This document shows positions 12,701 to 27,073 of a stretch of 64,000 nucleotides of DNA, piece after piece (within the stretch, counting starts at the first letter, position 1; every line of letters begins with the position of its first letter). Made by a program: the position numbers and the translations under genes. This DNA comes from Marisa cornuarietis. Taxonomy: Eukaryota > Mollusca > Gastropoda > Architaenioglossa > Ampullariidae. The notes beneath the pieces were generated by a model. It worked only from the letters and a program-made list of their open reading frames with translations. It searched no databases and had not been told where the DNA came from. The DNA lies in the NCBI GenBank assembly GCA_004794655.1, contig SMMW01000042.1, forward strand, positions 3,396,501 through 3,460,500, written 5' to 3'.

Positions 12701-15277
12701 TAAACACTGTGACTATGTCCTCAGGTCAGTATGCATGGACTGATCAGCTTCGGAGAAAGGTACAGAAGTTTCGCTCCACGCCGCCTGCCTGTGACTAACA
12801 AGTCGCTGTTCTGTGGCTACTGGGCAGCCATGCAGCTACTGTCCGGGGACTCCAGCAACAATGTCTGGTACCAGGTGAGTGGTCAGGTGGCCTGTTACCT
12901 TTCACAGCTAGCAGTCACAGGAAGCAAAAGAACCTTACAGTGACAATCATCTAGGCCTCCTGTCAGACCCACACACAGATGTTAATTAATCATTGATTAA
13001 TTAATGGCTGGTATTGATTCATTTATAATTATTTTAATGTGAAATCGCTCACATTTTTTATTTGCATTTTGTCGTGCTTATCATAGCGTTTTGAGGATAG
13101 ACCAATCTCAACAATCTGGTTATTTTGTTAAAACACAGTATTTATGAACTATATTGACATTCTCCACTCTTTTGTTGTCGCAGGGCTACGATAAGGATAA
13201 GGGTGGGAGTCAGAGCCAGAGGAAAGTGTTCGAAATGGCCGATAGATATGTGAGGTCGTATTCAGACCAGCCTCGTTTCTCGGCCACCTACGTCCTAGTT
13301 GTCACGTTCGAAGAAGTGGCCCCTGATCTCTCCAATGTCGATACGTTAGAAGTAAGAGGTGTTGCTCTTAATTATTTGTAGGTACACTTCCAGACTAGAG
13401 TCTTTTGTAACATTAAATTTCCGTTATGCCATGGTTTTCAGATCGTTTTGATTACCAAATAAGGATTAAGAAATACACCATTGTTTTACTACATAATTTT
13501 ATTTTTATGCAGTGCTAAGAGTATTTAACACGCGAAACAGGACATGTTAGAGAGACACAACAATTTCATGTCAAGAAACAAGATGAAATAAAAGGACGAA
13601 AAAAAAGAAAGAACTGTAAAAGAAAGAAAATGGAAAAAAAATGTTCTTTAATAACAGTAAAGATGAATTTAAGTCATGTGGAAAGTAGATCTAGAATACT
13701 GGACAAGAAAAGGGTACCTTCCACCTGACAACAATGTTGTAGTAATGATTAATACGAACTAGTAATATTTTGTGCCAGCGTGTGAACTTCCAGCTGGTAA
13801 TCATTACGGATGGCAAAAGAACCTACGGGATGATTATCTACCTGTCTGGCGGCATGCTGTGGGACGAGATCATGAATCGTGATGTCTCTATCGGCTACCT
13901 TAAGGAGAATCTTAACATCTACACGGCCAGACCAGACAGCCAGCTCGGGAACACGGGTAAGTTGTACGGGACACTGGCCTTCACTGGCAAGATGAGAAAC
14001 ATTCATTCCTGTCACGAGCTAATAGAATTCGATATCTCGAACAATAAGAACCTGCCGATCAAGCTGCTAATTATTGCTGTTTTCTTCCTTTTCTCCCTCC
14101 TCCTTCTCCTCCTCATCATCGTCGTCGTCCTCCTCCTGCTACTACTCCTCCACAAACGGTAGGTGCCGCGTTAGTGTTTCAAGCAACAGTTGAAAAATAT
14201 TAGTCAAGTGGAGATCTGCCTAAAAGGCAAAGAAACAATTACCAGTCACGTGACTGTCGAAGGCGCGCGCTTCCTTCAGCTCACGTGCCGCCCTTGGTCT
14301 TCTTCCAGATCTCCCCGGGGTGTGGATTTTCCAGCTGGGCGCGTTACCTGCCGACAATCCCGAGCAGGACTGTCTGAACTGGTACTACCAGGAGCTGCCC
14401 ATGCGGGACACCTACACTGTGGCCAGAGCACGCATGAGGACCTGCCCATGTGACTTCCGCCTCGCACTCTTCAGCAACGAGTGGGTGTATGACACCACCC
14501 AGACTTCCATGTGCTTTCTCAGCGTCCCTCTCTTCGGTCAGCATGGGAAGGTAAGAACCAGTGTCCACGGCACATGACTTTCATCTTGTCCTCCTCTTCA
14601 CAACATTACGTCCGCATCTTTCTCCTGCTGTTCCATCGCAACATCATCGTCATTAGTAGCAGCCACATCAGTGGGCTAAAATTAGCTGACAAAAGGTCAC
14701 GTGCACTTGTGTTCTTACCAGTCGAAAGGAAAGACAATTTTCTGTTCGTGAAATACGCTCGAAACATGCTGGAGTGTGCTACCTTTCTTCGAGAATGCGT
14801 GCTCTGTAACGTTCATGTGACGTATGTGCGTACGTCGAGGCGGGAGGTGGAGGGATGATGAGAGTAATGAGTGAGTGAGTGAGTGAGTGTGTGTGTGTGT
14901 TAACGCGCTAATCTTTCATTCTCTGTAGGAGTTTGCCTTCGTTATAGCAATGTCTTTACTTCACTTTCACACTCCCCTCCCCTACAGCGCTGCTGCTACA
15001 ACGCCAACTTCAATTACGAGACGAGTCGCCCGGCCGCTGGCTCCTTCCTGTCGTACCACCCCTGGACAAACCCTACGCAGAACTACCGCCAGGACACCTA
15101 CACCAAGAAGCGCTGTTGCGAGGACAGCAGGCTGTGTGCTCTGTACTATGACGTCAGACCCACGGATCAGTGCGAGAGGGCCGTTGTTATCATCATCGGT
15201 GAGCTTTCTACCATTGTTATTGCTGCTTCTGGACTTTAATGCCAGGTGCATTTCGCAGTTTGTGAGTAGATGTTTAC

Positions 15278-15359
<82 letters not shown>

Positions 15360-17019
15360 GCTGACTCACAAATGACTGAGAAACTGCGTGAGTGCTCATG
15401 GTTGAATAGGATTTGTGTGTTCACGAGTCTCGCTTTACAAATATATGGCTACAAAAAGTTTGTGACATAACCTGAAGTATTCGCTGGCTTGTGGCATTTG
15501 TAAATTTACCTTTATAAATTATGGTTTTATCTGAGAAGTGCATAGACAAGAGATCAAAACTGTGGACGATGAAGGCTTTTTGTACTTTTGTTGCAATCTA
15601 GTTGTTCTCTACTGTACTTGTACCTTATTGGTATTAACATACACAATATTTTTTCTTTTTCTTTTCCCGTGACATTCTCCTTTAAATAGTGACGAGCCAT
15701 AAACTGATAAGTGAATGTGGGTGGTGGGTGGTTGGGTGTGAGCGAGAGAGTTTGCATATAAAGATAGAATCTGTGTGATAGAATAGAAAGATAATATATA
15801 TATTTTTTCTGAATATCTCTATGTCCTTAAGAGTGTGAGAGAATAATCTTGAATCTGACACTTGCCTCAATTTCAGCAATCGCCCGTGGCGACCCCCACA
15901 TCAAAACCCTCGACGGTGTAGACTTTCCCTTCAACGCCATCGGTGAATATACTCTCATGAAAGTCCGGAACGGATTCACCTTTGAGCTTCAGGCACGAAC
16001 GTGTCAGGCCATTGCAGCGAACGGTAGTCTGGCGCTTGCGTCCGTCTTTTGTGGTTTTGTTGCCAAGGGCAACAGCAGCGATAAAGTGCAAGTGGAACTC
16101 TCCAGAAACAGGACGTGTAAGTAGACAGTCAACAAAAAGCTAGTTTATTTACTAAACTGCTTCTCACACTTCTTTAACTTTACCTGATTAATGATTAGTC
16201 TGTCCGGCTGTAGATGACCAAGTTGAATGCAATAAGTGGCTGTAGATGACTGTAGATGACTGTGTATGTTGTCCTATTGTCTTTACGTCTTCACTGATTA
16301 TCTTCAGTACTCTTTTGCCTGTCCTGCGCTGTATAAACATAGTGTTTATTATTACTATAAAATACACACACACACACACACACACACAAGTTATGAGTTC
16401 ACAAAAGTTCCGTTTTTGATACCTAACCTATAGCGTTTTAAAGTCTATTTCTTCTCACGTGACTTCCTGTTGCTGTGCTACAGACCTAGTGATCTACGTG
16501 AATGACCAGGACATGACACTTAAATTCCAACAACAAGGGAATAGTTTCTTGGAAGTCAGGGGCGACATGGTCTTAATCAGGACCAATGAAACGCTGAAGA
16601 TCTCTTTCACCGGAGGTGAGTAGGAACTAGTAGTAAGAGATATGGCAGTGGTGTAGAGTAAAGCTGATTTTCAGAGGGTACATGGTGATACTGTAGTTCA
16701 GTTACCATAGTGACAGCGATGCCACTACAGTAGAATTGTGGGTAGGGATACAATTAGTTTTGCAGTGAGGACTACCAAAAGACATTTTTTGTACAAAGAG
16801 AAAACACTGGTGTACAATGTGGTTTTTACTACTGATACTTGTGTGGTTCTTCTATGGGAACACTCTAAACCTTGCAAGTTAATATCAAGCACTTCGATTC
16901 TTTCAACAACATACACACACTACCAAAAAAGTAGGGTTAAAGGTGTTTTTTTTTCTTGTGACTGTCCGGCATGCGTTGTCAAAATGTTACACTATGTCGT
17001 ACACTGTGAATGACACTAC

Positions 17020-17074
<55 letters not shown>

Positions 17075-20000
17075 CACACAGAATTAAAATAGACATTGAG
17101 CACAGTGGTTATGATCAATTCATGGCAGCGTTCTTCTCCACATCTTACAGGCATGAATATCAACATCACCCTGGGCTATCAGCTGCTGATGCTTTCAGTC
17201 GGGGTGGAATCCAGCCTCAACGGCTCTTTCACAGGGTTGCTAGGCAACAATAACAGAAATCCCGATGACGATTTTATTTTCCCCAACGGGACGACGCTGC
17301 CCGCAAACTCCAGCGAACGTCACCTGTTTGAATACGGGAAATCCTGTGAGTGTCCTTAACTTTCAAAACTCCCCTTCGCTGTAGCTTTCGCTTTGCAATT
17401 TTGGTCCCAGGTAGCATCAAATCTTTTATGTGCGCTAACAGCTAACATGGTAATTAATAGCTAACAGTGTCTATTTTATTGTTTCTTATGACGTTTATTG
17501 CAAAGAGCTGAAAAACAGCACAGACAAAAAATAGAGTGCTAAATAAGAGGCAGTGAGCAGTGCTCAGAGCTTTCAACACTTTGACCTCCCCTTTCACCGT
17601 ACTTCAAATAACATTCCTAGGATTTTATTTTGATTTTACCCTTTTATATTTCAGGGGCCCTCACAAACGAATCAACCCTCTTCAGCTACACACGTGGCCT
17701 CGACACAACATCTTTCACCAACGACTCCTTTGTACCTCTTTTCATGGACGAGGTCAATGATACGCAAAAAGCAGAAGCTGCGTTGGTGTGCGGAGGCAAC
17801 GACACAGGATGTATCTACGACTACCTCGTCACTGGCGACCAGGGGCTAGCGCAGGCCACCAAAATGGCGGCGGACGAGGCGTCGGAGGCTGTTAGTGTGG
17901 GAAGTAAGTACACAGTGTCGTGAGAATAAGTTTTATTGTAAGGTGTTCGACCAGAAAACAGGGGCAATAAGCTGTCAGTACAGAGCTACAAGTACAAAGT
18001 CAGAGAGACAGAAAGATAAGTGAATTCTAGAGGGAAGGAGTCAACAAAAAGACAGGTGTTACAAAGGGAAACAAGCGGGAATGCAGACTGAATTCCAGAC
18101 ACCATCAAAGGGAGCTTATTTTTGTATCCTTCGTGTTACTGAGAGTCGATTTCAAACTAGTCGCCATTATTCCTCTTCGTCCCTCTTAAATCAAAACTGG
18201 TGGTGGTGACGGCCGTCGTGGTAGTGTCGGCCGTCGTAATGATGACGGCTCTGCTAATATACATATATTTTTAACTCTTGGATTGCTGTTTACAGATAAC
18301 AGCAGCCCTGCGTTGTCTGGTCCAGCAAGGATTAACGCAACAGTGGGTAACATGACGAGTATCGCTATTTCTACCAACAGCCAGCCTCTGGCCGTCTCCT
18401 TCATCTCTCAACCCTCTGTCGGGTTCAATTTCGACAACAAAACTCTTCTTGCCACGTGGACTCCGACGGATACAAATGTCACACAAATACGGTAAGCTAC
18501 TGCAGCCATTTCTTTAAAGTAAGTTTTTATGTCTCGCCTGCACGTGGCACATCTAAGGACATGTACGATAAATGCATCTCACATGTGACATACGATAACT
18601 ACGTCTTACGCATCAAGTATCACGTTTCACGTATCACGAGAGAATCACGTCACAGAACTGAGGGTTTATTCTGGCAGATATACTGCACAGGACAGTACGG
18701 GGGCCCAGTCACCTGTCTATGTGGTCGAGGTGGTGGTTTGCACGGGATGTTCGAATCGAGGTGATTGTAACTACGATGTGCTAAGAAGGGGAGATGAGTA
18801 CTTCGATGTAGCCACCTGCGACTGTTTGCCCTACTACTCAGGTAAGCAAAGTTAAAGACCAACCTGAATGGTTTTCGAAGTTTTCATATATCGGTAGATA
18901 CAGGCGATATAAACCTAACCTGTAAATTTTAGCCTCCAAAAACCCATCCATTAATTAATTATCCGCTACGATTCTCACTTACGATCAACAAGCGTGGCTA
19001 ACAGTGTACTACGTCACACTAGTGCACCATTCACAACACTGGCAGCAGTCAACACCAAACAGAGCGAGACAATGAGCGACAGTTCGGGTTATTCGGACGC
19101 TGAAAGTCTGTATTTCTCGTGGTTTTGAAAAACTGTTACTTTAGCACGAGAAATACAGACTTTAACGTCCGAATAATCCCAACTGTCGCTCTCTCTCTCT
19201 CTCTCTGTTTGGTGTTGACGGCTGCCAATGTTGTGAATGGTGCACTAGTGTGACGTAGTACACTGTTAACGCCGCTCGTTAATCGCAGGTGGGAATCGCG
19301 TACTTTGCTAGGGGATAATTAATTAACGGATGGGTTTTGGAGGCTGCAATTTACAGGTTATGTTTATATCACCTATATCTACCGATATCTGCAAAAACCG
19401 CAAACCATTCAGGTTGGTCTTTAAGGGTTATACCTAGTGACAAGACTTTCGGCTCATAGATCAAGACCAAGCTGCTGTACCTGTGCATCTCTGTCGGTGA
19501 CATGGGCAGTCGACTGACTGCTCATGCACTCCCAGTATTTTCGTGCCGACTGAAGTTCTTCTGTTCTTTCCACTTTCCGTCTGATCTCCCAATTCATCCA
19601 AAGATTACCCTTTTATGGAATAAAAGGAATATTCCACATCACAACAGTTGAAAGAAAACGTTATTCTAAATAAAATAATTCTTATATTTTCTCTAATACT
19701 TATTTCTATATGAAGTTCCTTAATATGAATAATTTTTGCAGTAAGACCTTCAATTTTGAAAGTTTGAAAATGATATTGCATTCAATCAATTACTGTGTGA
19801 AGGGTGGCATTAATATATATTTTATAATAAAGACATGGGCGTTGTTATGGTCGACAGGTGATAATTGTGAAAATGATTTCAATGGCTGCGCCGATGACCC
19901 CTGCCCATTGATGACGAACTGCACGGATCTGCCTGAGGACGAGCACTGGAAGGCGGGGCCCGCGAGTCCGGGCTACAACTGCACCGAATGCCCTGTGGGA

Positions 20001-23000
20001 TATTTGCTCAACAGCACGACCCTTAAGTGTGTGGGTGAGCAGCTTTTAGAGACTGGGGGCACAGTACGCCGCTAACTGAACAATATTCTACACTATGAGG
20101 AGTGCCACGCGCTGGCCATCAGATTAGAGAGTTTGAGATCCACGACGCGTAGGGAGACGTGTGCGGCAACGAGAACGGCGAGCCTCTAAGCCTACCCGTT
20201 GTGAGAAAGCGATTGGTTGGTTTTTGTGGATGTGATGATGTAGGGCGCAAATTCCCGTGACGCTACAGGTTGCCGCTCCCGCACGCGTCGCACGAGCACT
20301 GAATCTCAAACTCTCTATTATAACTAAAAGCGTGCCGCGTGCTGGGCCATCTACACTACAGGTCACGTGACATTAGTTGCGATCACGTGCAAGGGCTGTT
20401 TTCTCAACCTCTTGTTGATATCAAGGCTTTCAGTAAGGTTTCTCTAGGACGCTGTACTGTTGTCAGAAACACTGTCTGATGAAAAATCTGGCTTAACATT
20501 AGCATCTGTATCGCCAAGGACAATAAAGTTATTGACGATTTAATTTTTTCTGTTCTTCAAGTACACATTTCTTAAATTAGTTTCTCAACGACCTCTCTGG
20601 ATAGTCCACATCAACCACACCTTTTTCTGATTCTGTTTTCCAATTACATTGTCTCACCAATAACAATAAAGTATTTCAAATTTGAAGCTTTTTTAATTTT
20701 AGATGACTGTCAAGAATAAAAGAAGAGTCCACTTTTGTTCTCACTTGACTAAGGTCAGGAGGTCTCGCTCGCACTCACGAGAAAGTTAGATTGCTCGTTA
20801 CCTACAGTGGCATTTGCTTTATTGCTATGTTTTTAATCATATCTTTAGACATCGACGAATGTAGTAACACCACGTCCTGTTACCCAAACAGCGCATGCTT
20901 TAATACCCTGGGTAGTTACTTCTGCACCTGTAACACTGGCTATCGCTTCTCCACACAGAACGGCGGAAGCTGCAAAGGTAAGGAACAGATCTCATTATCT
21001 TATAGTAATTGATGGTAAGGAACAGATCTCATTATCTTATAGTAATTGATGGTAAGGAACAGATCTCATTATCTTATAGTAATTGATGGTAAGGGACAGA
21101 TCTCATTATCTTATGGTAATTGATGGTAAGGGGCAGATCTCATTATCTTATAGTAATTGATGGCAAAGGACAGATCTCATCATCTCATAGTAATTGATGG
21201 TAAAGGACAGATCTCATTATCTTATAGTAATTGATGGTAAAGGACAGATCTCATTATCTTATAGTAATTGATGGTAAAGGACAGATCTCATTATCTTATA
21301 GTGATTGATGGTAAAGTACAGATCTCATTATCTTATAGTAATTGATGGTAAAGGACAGATCTCATAATCTTATAGTAATTGATGGTAAAGGGCAGTAGTT
21401 AACAGTAATTATCTTTTCTTCTTCTTTCTTCGCCGAACGACTGCTATAGCGTGTTTTTTGAAGGTGACAATCATATGAAGCTTGTAACTGACAGTTGCCT
21501 ATACAGCTAGTGACAGTTGGTTTGGCTGTCTGTTCAGATATTGACGAGTGCACGGAGATGACACATGACTGTCAGCAAGACTGTGTCAACAATGCAGGCT
21601 CCTACGGATGCCAGTGTTTTTCGGGCTTTCGGCCGGACCCGAGCAACAATCGCAGGTGCACAAAGATGTCAAGTAAGTAATCAACACGTGTTTTCTAACT
21701 GTTATAAAGTAACCATAAGTACTTGTCTAAATATCAACATCTGTACAAACACAATACAGGAAGCAAGGAGTGAATGGAACTGGAAGCAAAAATGCTAGCT
21801 AATGACTCTATATACAAGGTGACAGCTGATGCACATGTGCTGAACTTGATACGACATTCTTCCGGAGTGGGGGGGGGGAGAGTAGGACTGATTGATGAGC
21901 GTTTGATGCGGGATTTAAGATTTGAGCGGCCAACTGTTTGTGTGTTTTCCTCAGCCCAGGATCCGTGTCAGGCAGCAAACGTCACCTGTGCGTACGCATG
22001 TTCCAACACGGGTGCTGCTGCATGCGCGTGTCCAGCCGGCTTCCAGCTCGCCCTCAACAGACAAGCCTGTGAGGGTAGGTGACGTGGTTGTGCTGATAGA
22101 GGGCGCTGTGAGCGCCTCATTCCAGTCTCGTGACAAATGTAGTGCTCAGTGTGACGAACGTGAGTTAAGGAAGCCTGACACAAATATGAATCACTTGCAT
22201 TGTTGGTCCTCAGTACCTCGACTCCTTTTGCTATCCGCCCTTTGTTGTTCCTCTTTCTCTCCCTTTTTTTTTTTTTTTTTGGGGGGGTCTCTCTTATATT
22301 CTTGTTTCGTCTGTGCAGACATCGACGAATGCGGGCTTGGGATCTGTTCACAGACGTGCCTCAACACAAATGGAAGTTACACCTGCACTTGTCTCCCTGG
22401 ATACCGACTGGATTCGGACAAGGTCACGTGTTCAGGTGTGTACGGCAACTACCAAAACAACTTGCGTAGATTTGTATGACAACGTCACACCAGGGGCGGG
22501 GATAGGTATGTGCAGACTGTGCACCTGCACAGGGCCGCCACCTCCCAGGGGCCGCCACGCCAGTATATATTGAATATAAAACAGAAAGAGAAAATAACGA
22601 CACAGCTGACGGCAATGTGGCCAAAACATATCGTGTATGGTGTTAATTAGTACGCCATGTTTACTAATGTTGCTACAGTCGGAGCAGTAAGCTATAAGTA
22701 GTATTTTAACGTTTTGCTGTAATGGCGGGCGAAGGGGCCACCGATTCTTTCTCTGCCCAAAGAATACTTAACTATGGTCACACCTGTACGTGTTCCAGCC
22801 AAAGTCTGTAGATATGCATGACAAGGCCACATGTTTAGATGTGCATGGTAAGGAGACGGTATGACCAGGTCAGCCAGTAAGTGCCAACGTCAAGGTCTCA
22901 TGTTTTGGTAGCTGTGCATGCTGCCATGCAGTCCTTTAAGGCTGAGATAGTGAACTTGCATAAATGTATAGATGTGACATATGCCCTCTCTCTCTCTCTC

Positions 23001-25748
23001 ATACCCCCCCCACACACACACACACACACATGTGCTTACAACAATGTCGTCGCTGTCACAGAGTGTCCGGCTAACCAGTACGGCATCAACTGTAACATGA
23101 CGTGTGAGTGCCGGGGTCGTGGCACGTGCAACAAGGTGCACGGCTGCATCTGTCAGGCCGCTTGGACAGGCCCCACGTGCACAACTGACGTAAACGAGTG
23201 CGAGACATTGCCCAATGCATGTCCCCCGGGGTGGATCTGCACCAACACCAATGGTTCATACAAATGCGACTGTCCAGCCGGCTACATGAACAGCACGGTC
23301 AACAACACGTGCGTCGGTGAGGAATTTTCTCTGCAGTGATGTGCTTAGTCTGTCTGCTTTTGAGTCTTGTAATACTGTTTTGAGGCAATATAACATCTTA
23401 TTCAGTCTTCAAGCAGGGTGTTCGAGTGACAAAATGCTAGCATAAAATTGCTTAAATTTCTCTTGTCAAAATCCGGGCTGACTGACTCCCCTAATGGCTG
23501 AATGACTGACTCACTAACTCTAGTTAGAATGAAAATCATGATTGGGTACATGTGTTCTTGCAGATATTGATGAGTGCAGCTCTTACACAAGCAACTGCCC
23601 ACAGTTATGTGACAATCTACCCGGGAAGTTCCAATGTTCTTGCTATCCTGGCTACATCTACAGGAATGACACCAACACCTGCGAGGGTCGGTGGAACTTT
23701 TGTATCATTTAGTTTTATGAACATCTCCGGTGCTCGCTGTACCCCTAACTTCGGTGCTCGGTGGAGGTCTCCTGGTAACAGGGATGCAGAGTTATTAGAC
23801 ATAGTGAAGCAGTAGACTTACCAGCATTAAGCAGAGTAGTCAAGTTCATCAGTATTCTGATTTAATGTTGATTTTTACCAGATATCGATGAATGCGAAAC
23901 TGTAACCGATCGCTGCGAGCATTTCTGCTTCAACTTCCCAGGCTCTGCTAACTGTGAGTGCCACATGGGTTTTCACCTGGCAGACAACAGGAAAGGCTGT
24001 GTCAAAGGTAAAAAGCTCATCTTGTCTTATTTATAAATAATTCTAAACACAGTCACCTAACTTTGGAAGTGAACTTCGTGCATATGACCAAAGAAATCAT
24101 GAGTTGTAAAGATTTCTCTAAGAAAGGTCATGTTGAAAGGCTTTCTTAACAGACTTGGCCTTTTGATAGGAGAATTCGTCAAAGTGAATATAGACAAGGC
24201 AAAATTGGGAGAAACGTAAATTGATAAAAACAAGAAATAAAAATGAAAATAAACAAATACAATTAATGAATGCCCCGGTAAAGAGTGTCTGCTGCTGCGA
24301 CCACAGCATTGTATTTGAGATGTTTGTCTTTTGTTAATACGAATGCCCTCTCTATTTACATTAATTATGGCTCACTTACTTCAATATTCTCTCTTCATGA
24401 CAGACTTTGACCCATGCGAAAATATGAATTCAACATCCAATCATACCTGTGAGTATGGTTGTGAAGTGACGTCATCGGGTCAAGCGGAGTGCTTCTGCAT
24501 GAGAGGTTACCAGGTGGCAACGGATGGCGCTCAGTGCGTAGGTGAGAACAGATACAGTACAGGCTCTAGGGAGACAAAATGTGTGACAGTTATTTGAATT
24601 TCAAGACAGAAAGATTATTGAGAGAGTAGTAAAAGAGACTAAGAGATCAGAACATTAGGAAAATACCGTAAAAACATCAAGTGAAATATAATGATAATAT
24701 AATTATTGAAAATTACAGGGTCTCAAACATAAACATGCACGCAACAGAAAATTAGAATATTTCCAAATTGTAAGCTTGTGACAGAAAATTAAAGGGTCTG
24801 CAAAATGTGTGACAGAACCAGAAATCAAGAGAATCTCGTTCCATAACGAAGGGTTGTTTGTGTGAGTACTTAAGGAAAAACAAACCTGTCAAAACTTTGA
24901 ATGCTGGTAGAGTTGCAGTATGTTGTGATGCAAGTTGTTGGCTTAAAGTACCTTGAGGATGTCGTTGTTGTTGTTCTAATTGCCGTTACTCTTGTAATGA
25001 TCTCATGTTTGTCCGTCTGTCCCTTTCCTCAGACGTGAATGAGTGCATCAGCAGCGCCACCAACAACTGTAGTCAGAAGTGTTTGAACCACCCGGGAAGT
25101 TACGCGTGCGCCTGCGAGATCGGGTACAGCCTGGCTTCTGATGAGAGAACCTGTGAAGGTACGCTGAGCTGAACAGAAGACAGGTTTACTGGTGGAGTAA
25201 GGGGGAGGGGGAGATACCGGGAAACTGGGGATGGTGAACAATGTCATGATCTGTTTGTGAACTTTGCTAATTACCACATTTATTTCGCTGTACCCTGCAT
25301 ATCTGTAGTCACTGCACTTTCCACGCTATAGCAGACCACCTGGGGAACGACTGCTAGTTTATTGTTCACGTCGATCACCGTTATAACATCACAGTAATAC
25401 TGTCGATATGTTTTGCTGTTGCTGATGCTAACGTTTCTATCTATGCAGTGTGTGACTCGAATCACTGGGGAGAGAACTGCAACATCACGTGTGACTGTAA
25501 CCCCCTGGGCGCGAGCTACTGTGACAAGAAGACCGGATGTGTGTGTAGCACCGGGTGGCTGGGTACCTGGTGCGAGAAGGACCGGGATGAGTGCATCAAC
25601 AAACCCTGTCCAGCCAACTCTGACTGCGTCAACACTCAGGGCTCCTACCGCTGTGTATGTCACCCCGGGTATTCTAGCAGAGATAATGGCAGCCCTTGTT
25701 TAGGTACGTACCGATTCTATGCGCATATATTAGTAGGGGATAGGATCT

Positions 25749-25799
<51 letters not shown>

Positions 25800-27041
25800 A
25801 CGTCTTATCATGCACCCGTCTCTCAATAAGGTGCCGGGGCTTACGTATTAGAGAGTTTGAGATCCACGACGCGTAGGGAGACGCGTGCGGCAACGAGAAC
25901 GGCGAGCCTCTAAACCTACCCGTTGTGAGAAAGCGATTGGTTGGATTCTGTGGATGTGATGATGTAGGGCGCAAATTCCCGTGACGCTACAGGTTGCCGC
26001 TCCCGCACGCGTCGTGTGAGCGCTGAATCTCAAACTCTCTATTTTTTAATGTCATATCGTGACATCGCCAATACGTGTGCATGTGGGTGCGTTTTTTCCT
26101 CTGTGCATGCGTGTGCATATTTGTGTGTATGTGTGTGTGAGCGTGTGCGCGCGCGCGCGGGAACGTCCGTATTTCTCACTTTTGTTTTGTTTCTCATCCC
26201 AAAAGCGTGTACCCTCTTGAGTATTTACCGGAATATACACAGATTTTCGTCTGTTCATTTACTATTTATGCGCGGTGATTTGTAGCTGTACAGAATACAT
26301 TATGTGTTCTCTTTCGCAGATGTTAACGAGTGTGATGACAACCCGTGCGATCAAAACTGTACGAACACTGAAGGCTCCTACACTTGCAGCTGCTCCGCAG
26401 GCTTTTACAGTAACGGGGACACCTGCATAGGTGAGTTGGTCACATACGTGAACCCCTATACTGACTATGAAGAGGTCTGTCCTGTTAAGCTTAGATATAG
26501 TCAAAGATATAGGGACCCCTTTTGAGTGAAGAAATGTGTGGATGCCTTTACTGGAAAAATAATCGAAGATGAGTTATTCGTGCTGGTGAGACAGATATCT
26601 GGGATGAATGTACTGGCATCATCATCATCTCCATGTTGTTGTTTCAGACATCAACGAGTGCCTGCAGGTTGGCACGTGTCCCCAGCTGTGCCGTAACACA
26701 ATCGGCAGCTTCTCCTGTGAGTGCTACGAGGGTTTTGTCCTCAACACCACCACCCGCAGAACGTGCGATGGTAAGTAACAGGCAGTTGACCACCACGACA
26801 AGCTCGTGACCGTTTTTCTTGTTTTCCCAGCTTATTTTTGTCATTCTGGATGTTGTTGTGATTTTGTTTTGGTTCCACTAGGTTTGTGTTTCATTCATTT
26901 CGTTCCTTTTTTCTCTTTTAACGCGGTTAACTAGAATAACTCCACCTTTTATCTTCTCTTTTGCTGTTGTGCAGTGTTCATGCTCTTTACTCTTTGCTGG
27001 TACTTTGCTTAAAGCCTAATAAAGACTAAGGTGTGATTTTG

Positions 27042-27073
<32 letters not shown>

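Noticed and set aside
15236..15470. Poly-Met and poly-Ile open frames
   Set aside because: Produced by the (GAT)27 repeat in an intron.
22480..22760. caggggcgggg and ggggccgcc words suggesting another hAT end in intron 22
   Set aside because: No inverted partner or 8-bp duplication could be found.
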